A stretch of DNA of 7,279 bases from Lachnospiraceae bacterium (GCA_902363665.1 CABJAW010000038.1:1-7279); one strand, 5' to 3'. Counted from the first letter of the stretch, positions 1 through 5,954 are shown. A program made the numbers and translations. Notes: generated by a model from the letters alone, not told the origin.

Positions 1-90
1 GAGGAAAGGCTCTCAATCAGTGAAGACCGCCGGAAACTGATCAGTAAACAATACTGTGCGATGGAGGATACGTTTTATGTCGGCATGTAA
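1..90 (+). CDS. C-terminal end of a probable LytTR-type response regulator (partial)
   Basis: Frame 1 is open from the window edge to TAA at 88-90 and gives 29 residues containing SEDRRKLISKQYCAMEDTF. This basic, aromatic tail resembles the ends of LytTR DNA-binding domains. The main support is context: it overlaps a GHKL sensor kinase gene by 14 bases, the usual order of AgrA/AgrC-like pairs, and a full receiver of this class starts at the other end of the window. It would act in the cytoplasm as the DNA-binding partner of the kinase. The receiver domain lies outside the window, so the family call is an inference from a short tail plus its neighbour. Confidence 0.55.
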   Translation, partial: EERLSISEDRRKLISKQYCAMEDTFYVGM

Positions 91-1372
91 GTGGATGGCA
101 GATATGCTGCTGGCGATGTTTACAGTATATCTCTTTTTCCTTTATTTTGGGATGTTTTTTGAAAGGAGAAAAAAGAATATCCGTGTATTGCTTGGAGTTA
201 TCGTGCTTGTACTCTGGCAGGTAGGAATCCCGGAGGTTATCAATGAACTTCCGAAAGCATGGAACATAGGGACAACAGTAGGGCTTGCCCTGTTCGTTGT
301 GGCAAACGTATTTGAAGGAAAGGCATGGATGAAAAGCTTTTTTGCGGTTACATTTGCAGCCATCTGGATGCTGGCGGAAATGCTGATTGGCAGCGTGCTG
401 ATGATTTATGGGGAAAGCATCGTGGAACGGCAGATTTTTGGTGCGTTTGCTTCAAGGTTCCTGTTCTTCCTGATCATCCTGGCTTTAAGGAAAGTATTTA
501 CAAATGAAAAGGTTACGGGTCTGCCGACGGGGTACAGCATCCTGATCATATTTATCCCGACTGGGAGCATATATATCATGAACGCAGTGTTTGTACTGGC
601 TTACAGGACTGACTGGGAATATGCCGAGAGGTATTCTCTTGTTTCCGGTCTGATACTGCTGTTTATCAATGTGCTGATTTTTTATATTTATATACGGCTG
701 GCAGATGATTTACGGATACGGCGGATGAATCTGGTGTATGAACAGCAGCTAGACCTTTGTGCGAGGCACCAGGAAGAGAGGGAACTGTCCGTGCTGCAGA
801 TGAGGGATGTGCGGCATGGTATGAGAAACCATCTCCTGTCGATCCTTGCATATGCAGAGAGAGGGGAGAGGGAGAAGCTTATCCAGTTTGTAACCGATAT
901 AATAGAGGATGGCAGGCTGAGACCGTCCGAAGAGATCAATACCGGGAATATCGTGACAGATTCCCTGGTAGGATACTGGAAGAAAAAAGCAGAAGATGCG
1001 GGGATAGAATTTCTGACGGATCTCAGCATCCCGATGGAGATGCCGTTCCGGGGAGCGGATATAAGCCTGATCATGGGAAACCTGTTGGAAAATGCAGTGG
1101 AAGGCGCCGGGAGGGCAGAAGGCCGGAAGTACATACGGCTAAAGATGAAATATGACAAAAACAACCTGCTGATAACGATAGAGAACAGCTACCGGGGAAA
1201 GCTGGCGAAAGGGAAGGGGGAGGAACTGAGAACAACAAAAACGGATACAAGCAATCATGGGATCGGCCTGCCATCTGTCCGTAGGGCGGCGGATAAATAT
1301 CAGGGGGTGTTGTCTGTTGACACCACAGAGCCGGGGCGGTTCCTTGCCAGGGTGGTGTTGTATGGAAGTTGA
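77..1372 (+). CDS. AgrC-like GHKL-domain sensor histidine kinase
   Basis: A membrane histidine kinase of 431 residues. The open frame extends to a GTG at 56, but ATG 77 is preferred because GGAGG (63-67) lies 9 bases before it and hydrophobic sequence follows at once. Roughly the first 210 residues form about six membrane segments (for example around residues 10-27, 36-50, 66-78, 88-113, 124-138, 153-176 and 190-207, not all necessarily spanning). A short linker then leads to the H-box RDVRHGMRNHLLSI with the probable phospho-accepting His247, an N-box LIMGNLLENAVEGA (about 333-344) and a G-box NHGIGLPSVRRAADKYQG (about 393-410). This layout matches AgrC/ComD-type kinases that sense peptides and phosphorylate a LytTR regulator. 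Translation is probably coupled to the upstream regulator through the 14-base overlap. No AgrB or AgrD gene is seen, so the ligand is unknown. The class is secure; the quorum-sensing role is inferred. Confidence 0.9.
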   Translation: MSACKWMADMLLAMFTVYLFFLYFGMFFERRKKNIRVLLGVIVLVLWQVGIPEVINELPKAWNIGTTVGLALFVVANVFEGKAWMKSFFAVTFAAIWMLAEMLIGSVLMIYGESIVERQIFGAFASRFLFFLIILALRKVFTNEKVTGLPTGYSILIIFIPTGSIYIMNAVFVLAYRTDWEYAERYSLVSGLILLFINVLIFYIYIRLADDLRIRRMNLVYEQQLDLCARHQEERELSVLQMRDVRHGMRNHLLSILAYAERGEREKLIQFVTDIIEDGRLRPSEEINTGNIVTDSLVGYWKKKAEDAGIEFLTDLSIPMEMPFRGADISLIMGNLLENAVEGAGRAEGRKYIRLKMKYDKNNLLITIENSYRGKLAKGKGEELRTTKTDTSNHGIGLPSVRRAADKYQGVLSVDTTEPGRFLARVVLYGS

Positions 1373-1396
1373 AAGTGTGGGTAAGGGAAAAGTTAC

Positions 1397-1465
1397 ATGA
1401 ACACTCGATATTTTGACATTAAACAGCACAATGAGCGGAGAAGGTATATACTAATAAAATTATAG
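1397..1465 (+). CDS. possible 22-residue small ORF downstream of the kinase
   Basis: ATG 1397 to TAG 1463-1465 encodes MNTRYFDIKQHNERRRYILI plus KL. TAAGGGA (1382-1388) lies 8 bases upstream and could serve as a ribosome binding site, and the ORF starts only 24 bases after the kinase stop, so it could be co-transcribed with it. The product is highly charged and lacks the leader, cysteine or Gly-Gly features expected of an AgrD-like or bacteriocin-like peptide. It could be a small protein, the truncated start of a lost gene, or chance. I do not recognise it. Confidence 0.2.
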   Translation: MNTRYFDIKQHNERRRYILIKL

Positions 1466-1486
1466 ATTGTGGAAAGAGTGGCATAG

Positions 1487-1864
1487 GTGAGAATATTATT
1501 GTTTAGTGATAGCAGAAGAGCATTTGAAAAGACTAATGAAATTATTCAAAGTAAATTTGAACTAATGTGGTATAAGTATGATGACCTGCAAAAAGGTCAA
1601 TATCCTTTGGCAGATGTTGTCATTATACATTTTGATAAGGATAGAATTCAAGATGCGACTATGCCGATAATAAGAATAAAAGGCAGGTTGGGTACACATG
1701 TTTCTATTCTAGTAATAATGAATGGAACACCACAGGAAATTTATTCTGTACTGAAAGTAGGCGCATATGATTATATAACTAATATAGATGACATGCAAGA
1801 ATATAAGCAGAAATTAGAGGATATTGTTTTATGGAACAGGTATCAGAGATACATAGATTTTTGA
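1487..1864 (+). CDS. standalone degenerate receiver (REC-like) protein
   Basis: A 125-residue protein starting at GTG 1487, with GGAAAGAG (1471-1478) 8 bases upstream. It follows a receiver fold: strand 1 RILLFSDS, strand 3 ADVVIIHFD, strand 4 VSILVIM, then the helix-loop segment IYSVLKVGAYDYIT, which closely matches the GA-D-DYI-(T)-K-P end of CheY/OmpR receivers. The chemistry is missing. The usual phospho-accepting Asp is replaced by His48 (Asp50 is nearby), the first acidic-pocket Asp by Ser7 (Asp8 kept), the switch Thr/Ser by Met, and the conserved Lys after YIT by Asn. No output domain follows; the protein ends about 20 residues after the last strand. It probably works as a phosphorylation-independent protein-interaction module. 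Its base composition is much more AT-rich than the kinase upstream. The partner and function are unknown. Confidence 0.7.
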   Translation: MRILLFSDSRRAFEKTNEIIQSKFELMWYKYDDLQKGQYPLADVVIIHFDKDRIQDATMPIIRIKGRLGTHVSILVIMNGTPQEIYSVLKVGAYDYITNIDDMQEYKQKLEDIVLWNRYQRYIDF

Positions 1865-1955
1865 TAAATTGTATTTGTGAAAAGTATATAAAGATGGCTT
1901 TTTTTTTGTGGATATGTTAAAATAAAACAAGAATGATGAGTGAGGATTGTACTGG

Positions 1956-2939
1956 ATGAGAATAGAAAGCATATTGTCAAAGAATATTGATGCAATGGGA
2001 GATAAAGCGGCATATGATGCGGCCTGCAAGCGCTTGTTGGCAAACAAAGTGATACTTGCCTGGATTATGAAAGAATGTTTGGAAGAATATAGAAATTGTA
2101 ATATACAGGAAATAGTTTCTCGATACATTGATGGAGAACCGGATATTGGACAAGTGCCTGTAAATGTAGATGAGCGATTATCTGGAGAACAAATAAGGAA
2201 TGTATCTGTGGAAGATGCTTCTGTTTATGAAGGCACGGTTACCTATGATATTCGTTTTTGTGCGGAAGCTCCAGGAACGGAGAACAGAATCCAGTTAATA
2301 ATCAATATTGAAGCGCAGAATGACTTTTATCCGGGTTATCCGATTATAAAACGTGGAATATATTATTGTAGCCGTATGATTTCATCACAGTATGGGACAG
2401 AATTTACTTCATCTCATTACGAAAATATAAAAAAGGTATATTCGATTTGGATTTGTATGAATCCTCCGCAATATAGAGAGAATACCATTACAGAGTATTA
2501 TATTGCAGAAAAAAATCTGGTGGGAAATGTCAAAGAGAAGATTGAAAATTACGACTTATTAACTGCAATCATGATTTGTTTGGGAACTACGGATGATAAT
2601 TCATCTGGTATATTGAAATTATTGGAAGTATTGCTTTCGACGGAGAGAGAAGTAGAAGAAAAAAAGAAGATTCTGCAGGAAGATTTTGCAATTGAGATGA
2701 CAAAGACTTTGGAAAGCGAGGTGTCTACTATGTGCAATTTAAGTAAAGGTGTTGAGGAGAAAGGAATTGAAAAAGGAATTCTTTTTTCAATTAAAAGCCT
2801 TATGGAGACAATGGGATGGTCTGCAGAACAGGCGATGGGTGGTTTGAAGATTCCTGAGTCGGAAAGAGATAAATATATAACCGAACTGAAAAATGAGAGA
2901 GACTATGAAGAAAAGTCTGTAAATAAAAATCTTCTATGA
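1956..2939 (+). CDS. Rpn-family PD-(D/E)XK nuclease / putative transposase, with an IS-altered C-terminus
   Basis: As it stands the gene encodes 327 residues from ATG 1956, with TGAGG (1941-1945) 10 bases upstream; a TTG at 1947 in the same frame is less likely. It belongs to the Rpn/PDDEXK_2 group (COG5464), whose studied members promote recA-independent recombination and cut DNA. The catalytic core is visible as VTYDIRF (Asp98) followed by LIINIEAQ (Glu119-x-Gln121), then the conserved NDFYPGYPIIKRGIYYCSRM helix. After a charged stretch (about 230-260) comes the family's usual C-terminal part WSAEQAMGGLKIPESERDKY. The last 13 residues (from RDYEEK on) are read from the left end of an inserted IS256-type element. 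Without the insertion the frame would end NEKL-stop, for 316 residues. Because only the tail is changed, the protein may still be functional. The gene is AT-rich and lies 91 bases after the pseudo-receiver gene. Confidence 0.85.
   Translation: MRIESILSKNIDAMGDKAAYDAACKRLLANKVILAWIMKECLEEYRNCNIQEIVSRYIDGEPDIGQVPVNVDERLSGEQIRNVSVEDASVYEGTVTYDIRFCAEAPGTENRIQLIINIEAQNDFYPGYPIIKRGIYYCSRMISSQYGTEFTSSHYENIKKVYSIWICMNPPQYRENTITEYYIAEKNLVGNVKEKIENYDLLTAIMICLGTTDDNSSGILKLLEVLLSTEREVEEKKKILQEDFAIEMTKTLESEVSTMCNLSKGVEEKGIEKGILFSIKSLMETMGWSAEQAMGGLKIPESERDKYITELKNERDYEEKSVNKNLL
2891..2898 (+). repeat. left 8-bp target site duplication of the IS256-type element
   Basis: AAATGAGA here is repeated exactly at 4391-4398. 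The two copies abut the outer ends of the imperfect terminal inverted repeats. Eight-base duplications are typical of the IS256 family. This copy lies in the final codons of the Rpn gene (reading AAA AAT GAG A..). Confidence 0.85.
2899..2925 (+). repeat. left terminal inverted repeat of the IS256-type element
   Basis: Begins GAGACTATGAA and ends TCTGTAAATA. It pairs imperfectly (18/27) with the opposite end at 4364-4390. It also supplies the last codons of the altered Rpn reading frame. Confidence 0.8.
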
Positions 2940-2947
2940 TAATGATT

Positions 2948-2990
2948 GAGCTGGAAACACTAAATTGGAGCTTCCAGCTCTTGTTTTATA
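2948..2990 (+). terminator. Rho-independent terminator inside the IS256-type left end
   Basis: A perfect 9-bp stem, GAGCTGGAA (2948-2956) with TTCCAGCTC (2972-2980), encloses a 15-base loop and is followed by TTGTTTTATA. It points in the + direction. It would stop transcripts coming from the Rpn gene 9 bases after its present stop codon, so they would not run antisense through the transposase. There is no T-run on the minus side, so it is not obviously a terminator for the transposase. Confidence 0.7.
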
Positions 2991-2995
2991 TATAC

Positions 2996-3038
2996 GACAT
3001 GCTTTCAGGCATGTCAAGAGCGGACGTCAAAAACGTCC
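2996..3038. repeat. two small perfect hairpins after the IS256-type transposase
   Basis: Stem one is GACATGC (2996-3002) with GCATGTC (3009-3015), loop TTTCAG. Stem two is GGACGT (3022-3027) with ACGTCC (3033-3038), loop CAAAA. Neither has a T-tract on either strand, so they are not typical terminators. They may act on the 3' end of the transposase mRNA or protect it. Confidence 0.5.
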
Positions 3039-3062
3039 TTCTCATCATGCATACAGATTCTG

Positions 3063-4307
3063 TTATTCTGGGAGTCTTCCCTCGTACATAATGCTGAGTT
3101 CACCGTAGACCCGTCCCCAGTTTCGAATGCTCATAGTCCATTTTTTTGTGGCTTCAAAAGTTGCCAGATACAGAGCTTTCAGGAGTGCTGTATCACTTGG
3201 AAATACGCTTCTCTGACGGTTGAGCTTACGGTAGGTAGAATTCAGACTTTCAATTGCATTGGTCGTGTAAATAACCTTTCTGACATCCGGTGAGAACTTG
3301 AAAATCGGCGTTATCGCATCCCAGTTATCATACCAGCGTTTCATAGAATTCGGGTATTTTGCGGTCCATTTTTCAGTAACACGATTCAGAGCCAGTCTAG
3401 CTTTCTCTTCATCTGAAGCATGGTAAATCGTTTTTAGGTCGGAAGCGAACGCTTTTCTGTCCTTATCCGGAACATATTTTAACGTGTTTCTTACCTGATG
3501 TACAATACATCTCTGATACTCTGTTTTGGGGAATGCAGCGGCAATTGCCTCTTTAATACCACTAAGACCGTCAGCGCAGATAATCAGGATATCCTTTACA
3601 CCACGATTCTTCAGCTCATTCAGGACGGACAGCCAGTATTTTGAACTTTCATTATCACCGACAGTGATTGAAAGAACCTCTTTTTTCCCTTCTGTGTTGA
3701 TGCCAAGAATGACGTAGGCAGCCAATTTTCTGATTACTCCATTATCTCGTACGGAATAATGGATGGCATCTATATAGAGGATTGGATATACTTCATCCAG
3801 CGGTCGATTTTGCCAGTCTTCAATCTGAGGCAGGATTTTATCTGTAACGTCTGAAATAAAGCCTTCTGATGTTTCAAAACCGTAGATATCTTCGATGGTT
3901 TCGGATATTTGCCGGGTCGTCATCCCTTTTGCATACATGGAAATAATCTTCTGATCGATATCAGAAATATCCTTCTGACGCTTCTTTACAACCTGTGGCT
4001 CAAATGTTGATTTACGGTCCTGTGGAACATCGATATCCATGCTGCCATAGCTGCTGTTTACACGCTTTGATTTATATCCATTGCGGTAATCATCGCTATC
4101 AGATCATTCAGATTTCTGGTAGCCAAGATGATCATCCATTTCTGCTTCCATCATCTCTTTGATGGTGCCGCCAAGCAGATCCTTAAGAGCATCCTGGATA
4201 TCTTCAGCGGTTTCAATATCATACTCCTGAAGAAGTTGCTGAATGATGTTTCGCTTTCCCTCTGTCATTACTACTTTGTGTACAGGTTTCTTTTCTCTTC
4301 TTGCCAT
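3063..4307 (-). pseudogene. IS256-family transposase split by one in-frame TGA
   Basis: A Mutator/IS256-type DDE transposase of 414 codons on the minus strand. ATG 4305-4307 has a strong AGGAGG (4317-4322) 9 bases upstream. Reading stops at TGA (4104-4106), codon 68, inside GYQKSE-stop-SDSDDYRNGY. The same frame then stays open to TAA 3063-3065 with no frameshift. Family members as I know them have Arg at this spot, so a CGA-to-TGA change is the simplest cause. Everything downstream looks intact: Asp180 (LYIDAIHY), Asp246 (ICADGLSG) and Glu353 (TNAIESLNSTYRKLNRQR) form the DDE triad, with the family C..H pair at CIVHQ. The N-terminal fragment (67 residues) lacks all catalytic parts. A restart at ATG 4038-4040 would give a 325-residue protein with the catalytic domain but without the N-terminal DNA-binding part. 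Probably inactive unless the stop is read through. Confidence 0.9.
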
Positions 4308-4363
4308 AATAAAAGGCCTCCTATGATTTATATTTTACCATAGAAGACCTTGCTGTTATTAGC

Positions 4364-4390
4364 TATTTACAGAAAAAGTTTCACACACTC
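4364..4390 (-). repeat. right terminal inverted repeat of the IS256-type element
   Basis: Read inward on the minus strand it begins GAGTGTGTGAA and ends TCTGTAAATA. It matches the left end at 18 of 27 positions and lies just upstream of the transposase, where its promoter should be. No convincing promoter pair was found. Confidence 0.8.
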
Positions 4391-4398
4391 AAATGAGA
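4391..4398 (+). repeat. right 8-bp target site duplication of the IS256-type element
   Basis: AAATGAGA, identical to 2891-2898, directly outside the right terminal repeat. Confidence 0.85.
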
Positions 4399-4406
4399 AA
4401 CTGTAA
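4391..4406 (+). other. displaced native 3' end of the Rpn gene
   Basis: Joining base 2898 to base 4399 (one AAATGAGA copy kept) gives the in-frame reading GAA CTG AAA AAT GAG AAA CTG TAA. The Rpn protein would then end ELKNEKL-stop with TAA at 4404-4406. This short orphan piece lies between two insertion sequences and shows where the gene ended before IS256 insertion. Confidence 0.8.
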
Positions 4407-4407
4407 T

Positions 4408-4412
4408 TAATT
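4408..4412 (+). repeat. left 5-bp target site duplication of the IS4-type element
   Basis: TAATT here equals TAATT at 6326-6330, directly outside the 13-bp inverted repeats. It is short and AT-rich, so on its own it is weak, but it fits exactly with both repeat ends. Confidence 0.65.
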
Positions 4413-4425
4413 ACTCAACTTTCCC
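4413..4425 (+). repeat. left terminal inverted repeat of the IS4-type element
   Basis: ACTCAACTTTCCC is the exact reverse complement of 6313-6325. Confidence 0.85.
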
Positions 4426-4497
4426 ACCAGTAAACCTGGCATAAACAGTTGATTTTTCAACTAAAATTTTAAAATAATTGGTACCTTGACATAAAAA

Positions 4498-4564
4498 CAG
4501 CACCTGATCTTTGATATAATAAGTTCACCACAAACAAATACTCAAAGGAAAAGGTGCTGAACTT
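4498..4564 (+). promoter_or_regulatory. fold-back structure over the IS4-type transposase ribosome binding site
   Basis: CAGCACCT (4498-4505) pairs perfectly with AGGTGCTG (4552-4559), which overlaps the AAAAGG ribosome binding region. A second arm, AAGTTCA (4521-4527), pairs with TGAACTT (4558-4564) just before the ATG. The outer arm lies upstream of the -10, so only transcripts entering from outside would contain it. That resembles the fold-back inhibition known for IS10 and IS50, which stops host promoters from driving transposase. The pairing is seen; the role is inferred. Confidence 0.45.
4512..4520 (+). promoter_or_regulatory. extended -10 promoter of the IS4-type transposase
   Basis: TGATATAAT is an extended -10 (TGn plus a consensus TATAAT at 4515-4520), 44 bases before the start codon. 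A consensus TTGACA exists at 4486-4491, but it is 23 bases from TATAAT, too far for a normal spacer. The extended -10 may therefore work alone, with transcription starting near 4527. Confidence 0.55.
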
Positions 4565-5547
4565 ATGATATACCAGAATGATAAAAATGAAAATACCCAA
4601 AATCAATTTTCCAATGCTTTAAAAGAACTTCAGATTGGAAAATTATTGCGAAACTCCAACATTACAAAATCCTGTGGCGTTTCAGCATATGAAGTATTTC
4701 AATTTTTACTCCTGCTTGTATTTCAGGGACGAAATCTCTTTCGTTTCCTGAACTCTAAACATAAAGACCAGGCCGTTTCAAAGAATACGTATTATCGTTT
4801 TCTTAATGAAACTTCCTATAACTGGAGCAGATTCCTTATGCTCCTTGCAGCTAAAGTTACTTCCAGATTTGATGCTCTTACCAGACCGGAACGGATAAAA
4901 GTACTGGTTCTGGATGATTCCGTAGTAAAGCGGAATCGGAGTAAATCTGTAGAATTGCTTGCACGTGTCTATGATCATGTAGAACATAGATTTCAGAAAG
5001 GATTTACCCTGCTTACACTGGGGTGGTCTGATGGTTACAGTTTTATCCCCGTTGGGTTTAATCTGCTTTCTTCTGCCAAAAAGAGCAATCGTTACAATGA
5101 AATATCTGAAAATATTGATCATCGTACAAACGGTTATAAGTTCCGTAAAGAAAGCATGATGAGTAAAACAGACGCCGCAGTTCTTCTTATCCAGAGAGCC
5201 TTACAATCCGGTATAAAGGCCGATTATCTTCTTATGGATACCTGGTTCACAACGGAACCTATGATCCGCTCTGTTATGGATACCGGGCTCGATGTGATCG
5301 GAATGGTCAAGTAGCTGAAACAGCGTTATACTTATAAGGACAAAAAATATACACTTCACGAACTAAAAAGAATGGTCCGCTTTGAAGGTGCGAAAAATAT
5401 TTTTGGCTCTTTAGTCGTCACCACCAAAACAGGAATTCCTGTTAAGATCGTTTTCGTACGAAACCGCAATAAGAAGAGTGAATGTCTGTATCTCTTAAGC
5501 ACAGACGTTTCTTTAAGTGATGCTGAGATCGTACGGATTTATGGAAA

Positions 5548-5589
5548 CATATGGCAGGTTATGCCGATATCTGCATAACCTGCCATATG
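5548..5589. repeat. 17-bp perfect palindrome at the left edge of the 400-bp insert
   Basis: CATATGGCAGGTTATGC (5548-5564) is the exact reverse complement of 5573-5589, with the 8-base loop CGATATCT. It spans the junction between IS4 sequence and insert: the outer seven bases are IS4 target. No T-tract follows on either strand, so it is not a standard terminator. It could extrude as a DNA cruciform or form an RNA hairpin. Confidence 0.8.
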
Positions 5590-5611
5590 CCGATATTTTA
5601 GAAATGCCGAT
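5583..5611 (+). repeat. left 29-bp inverted repeat of the 400-bp insert
   Basis: Exact reverse complement of 5926-5954. Contains two ATGCCGAT copies 17 bases apart (5587 and 5604), which could be paired transposase binding sites. Confidence 0.85.
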
Positions 5612-5628
5612 AAAATTTCTATAAGATT

Positions 5629-5655
5629 CCATGCCTGACCCAATATCAGGCATGG
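5629..5655. repeat. 10-bp stem hairpin inside the 400-bp insert
   Basis: CCATGCCTGA (5629-5638) pairs with TCAGGCATGG (5646-5655), loop CCCAATA. It lies between an inverted pair of AAATGCCGATA motifs (5602-5612 and 5665-5675), giving a nested structure. Purpose unknown. Confidence 0.7.
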
Positions 5656-5673
5656 TTAATAAACTATCGGCAT

Positions 5674-5911
5674 TTATTTTAATCCACAAAGCCGCTTGAT
5701 AGTATCTTCGTCATTGGCATACTTGAACATCACATCATCCTTAAAGATGGAACTGTCACTATCGCTAAGTTTATACCGTGTTTTTATCATCAACATCGCT
5801 TATCTCATAGATTGTCTCATACTCATCAAAGGAAATACTATAATAATGACTGATTACGTCTCTATAGTAAGAAATGCCGATATATTTACAAAGTCTTATA
5901 AATCCAATATT
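5674..5911 (-). pseudogene. possible frameshifted coding relic in the 400-bp insert
   Basis: On the minus strand one frame is open from 5911 to TAA 5771-5773 and contains ISFDEYETIYEISDVDDKN. A second frame opens at ATG 5788-5790 and ends at TAA 5674-5676, with RYKLSDSDSSIFKDDVMFKY followed by ANDEDTIKRLCGLK. A single base change in length near 5778-5790 would join them into one protein-like tail of roughly 80 residues. The composition looks protein-like, but I recognise no family and see no good ribosome binding site. It may be the remnant of a gene carried by a larger parent element, or chance. Confidence 0.25.
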
Positions 5912-5925
5912 TCAGAAAGTCAAAA

Positions 5926-5954
5926 ATCGGCATTTCTAAAATATCGGCATATGG
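5926..5954 (-). repeat. right 29-bp inverted repeat of the 400-bp insert
   Basis: Exact reverse complement of 5583-5611, with ATCGGCAT at 5926 and 5943. Its last seven bases, CATATGG, are shared with the IS4 target sequence. Confidence 0.85.

Larger units (their letters stand above)
2899..4390 (-). mobile_element. IS256-family insertion sequence, 1492 bp, complete ends
   Basis: The element runs between two AAATGAGA copies. Its terminal inverted repeats are 2899-2925 and the complement of 4364-4390; they match at 18 of 27 positions. Both start GAG, share TGAA at positions 8-11 (with T at 8), and share TCTGTAAATA at positions 18-27. One transposase gene on the minus strand fills most of it (3063-4307). 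Between the left end and the transposase stop lie about 160 noncoding bases with three hairpins: 2948-2980, 2996-3015 and 3022-3038. The ends look intact, but the transposase has an in-frame stop, so this copy could probably move only if transposase were supplied elsewhere or the stop were read through. Confidence 0.88.
5555..5954. mobile_element. unrecognised 400-bp MITE-like insertion inside the IS4 transposase
   Basis: The IS4 coding frame runs up to CATATGG (5548-5554) and resumes after a second CATATGG (5948-5954), so exactly 400 bases have been added. Near its edges are perfect 29-bp inverted repeats, 5583-5611 and 5926-5954, starting CCATATGCCGATATTTTAGA. ATGCCGAT or its complement occurs seven times: 5561, 5587, 5604, 5666, 5874, 5926 and 5943. 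Internal hairpins occur at 5629-5655 (10-bp stem CCATGCCTGA/TCAGGCATGG) and, as a wide inverted pair, at 5870-5881 with 5926-5937. No transposase is encoded. This looks like a small non-autonomous element moved by an enzyme in trans. The exact ends are ambiguous because CATATG is itself a palindrome and occurs at 5548, 5584 and 5948. Confidence 0.75.

Noticed and set aside
688..1429. Long minus-strand open frames opposite the kinase
   Set aside because: They are antisense to a well-supported GHKL kinase, with low-complexity Ser/Pro/Arg-rich translations typical of shadow frames.
1413..1452. TTGACA (1413-1418) with TATACT (1447-1452) as a promoter for the pseudo-receiver gene
   Set aside because: The gap is 28 bases (26 to the overlapping TATATA), far from the normal 16-18, and no better pair was found nearby.
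1899..1907. Run of nine T after the pseudo-receiver gene as a terminator
   Set aside because: No inverted repeat precedes the T-run, so there is no stem for a Rho-independent terminator.
3063..4040. Intact 325-residue transposase as a separate normal gene
   Set aside because: The same frame is open upstream to a TGA and then on to a start with a strong ribosome binding site at 4307; it is the larger part of one split IS256 transposase.
5561..5950. Seven repeats of ATGCCGAT as a possible CRISPR array
   Set aside because: The repeats are only 8 bases, lie in both orientations and have irregular spacing; they fit inverted repeats and binding sites of a small mobile element better.
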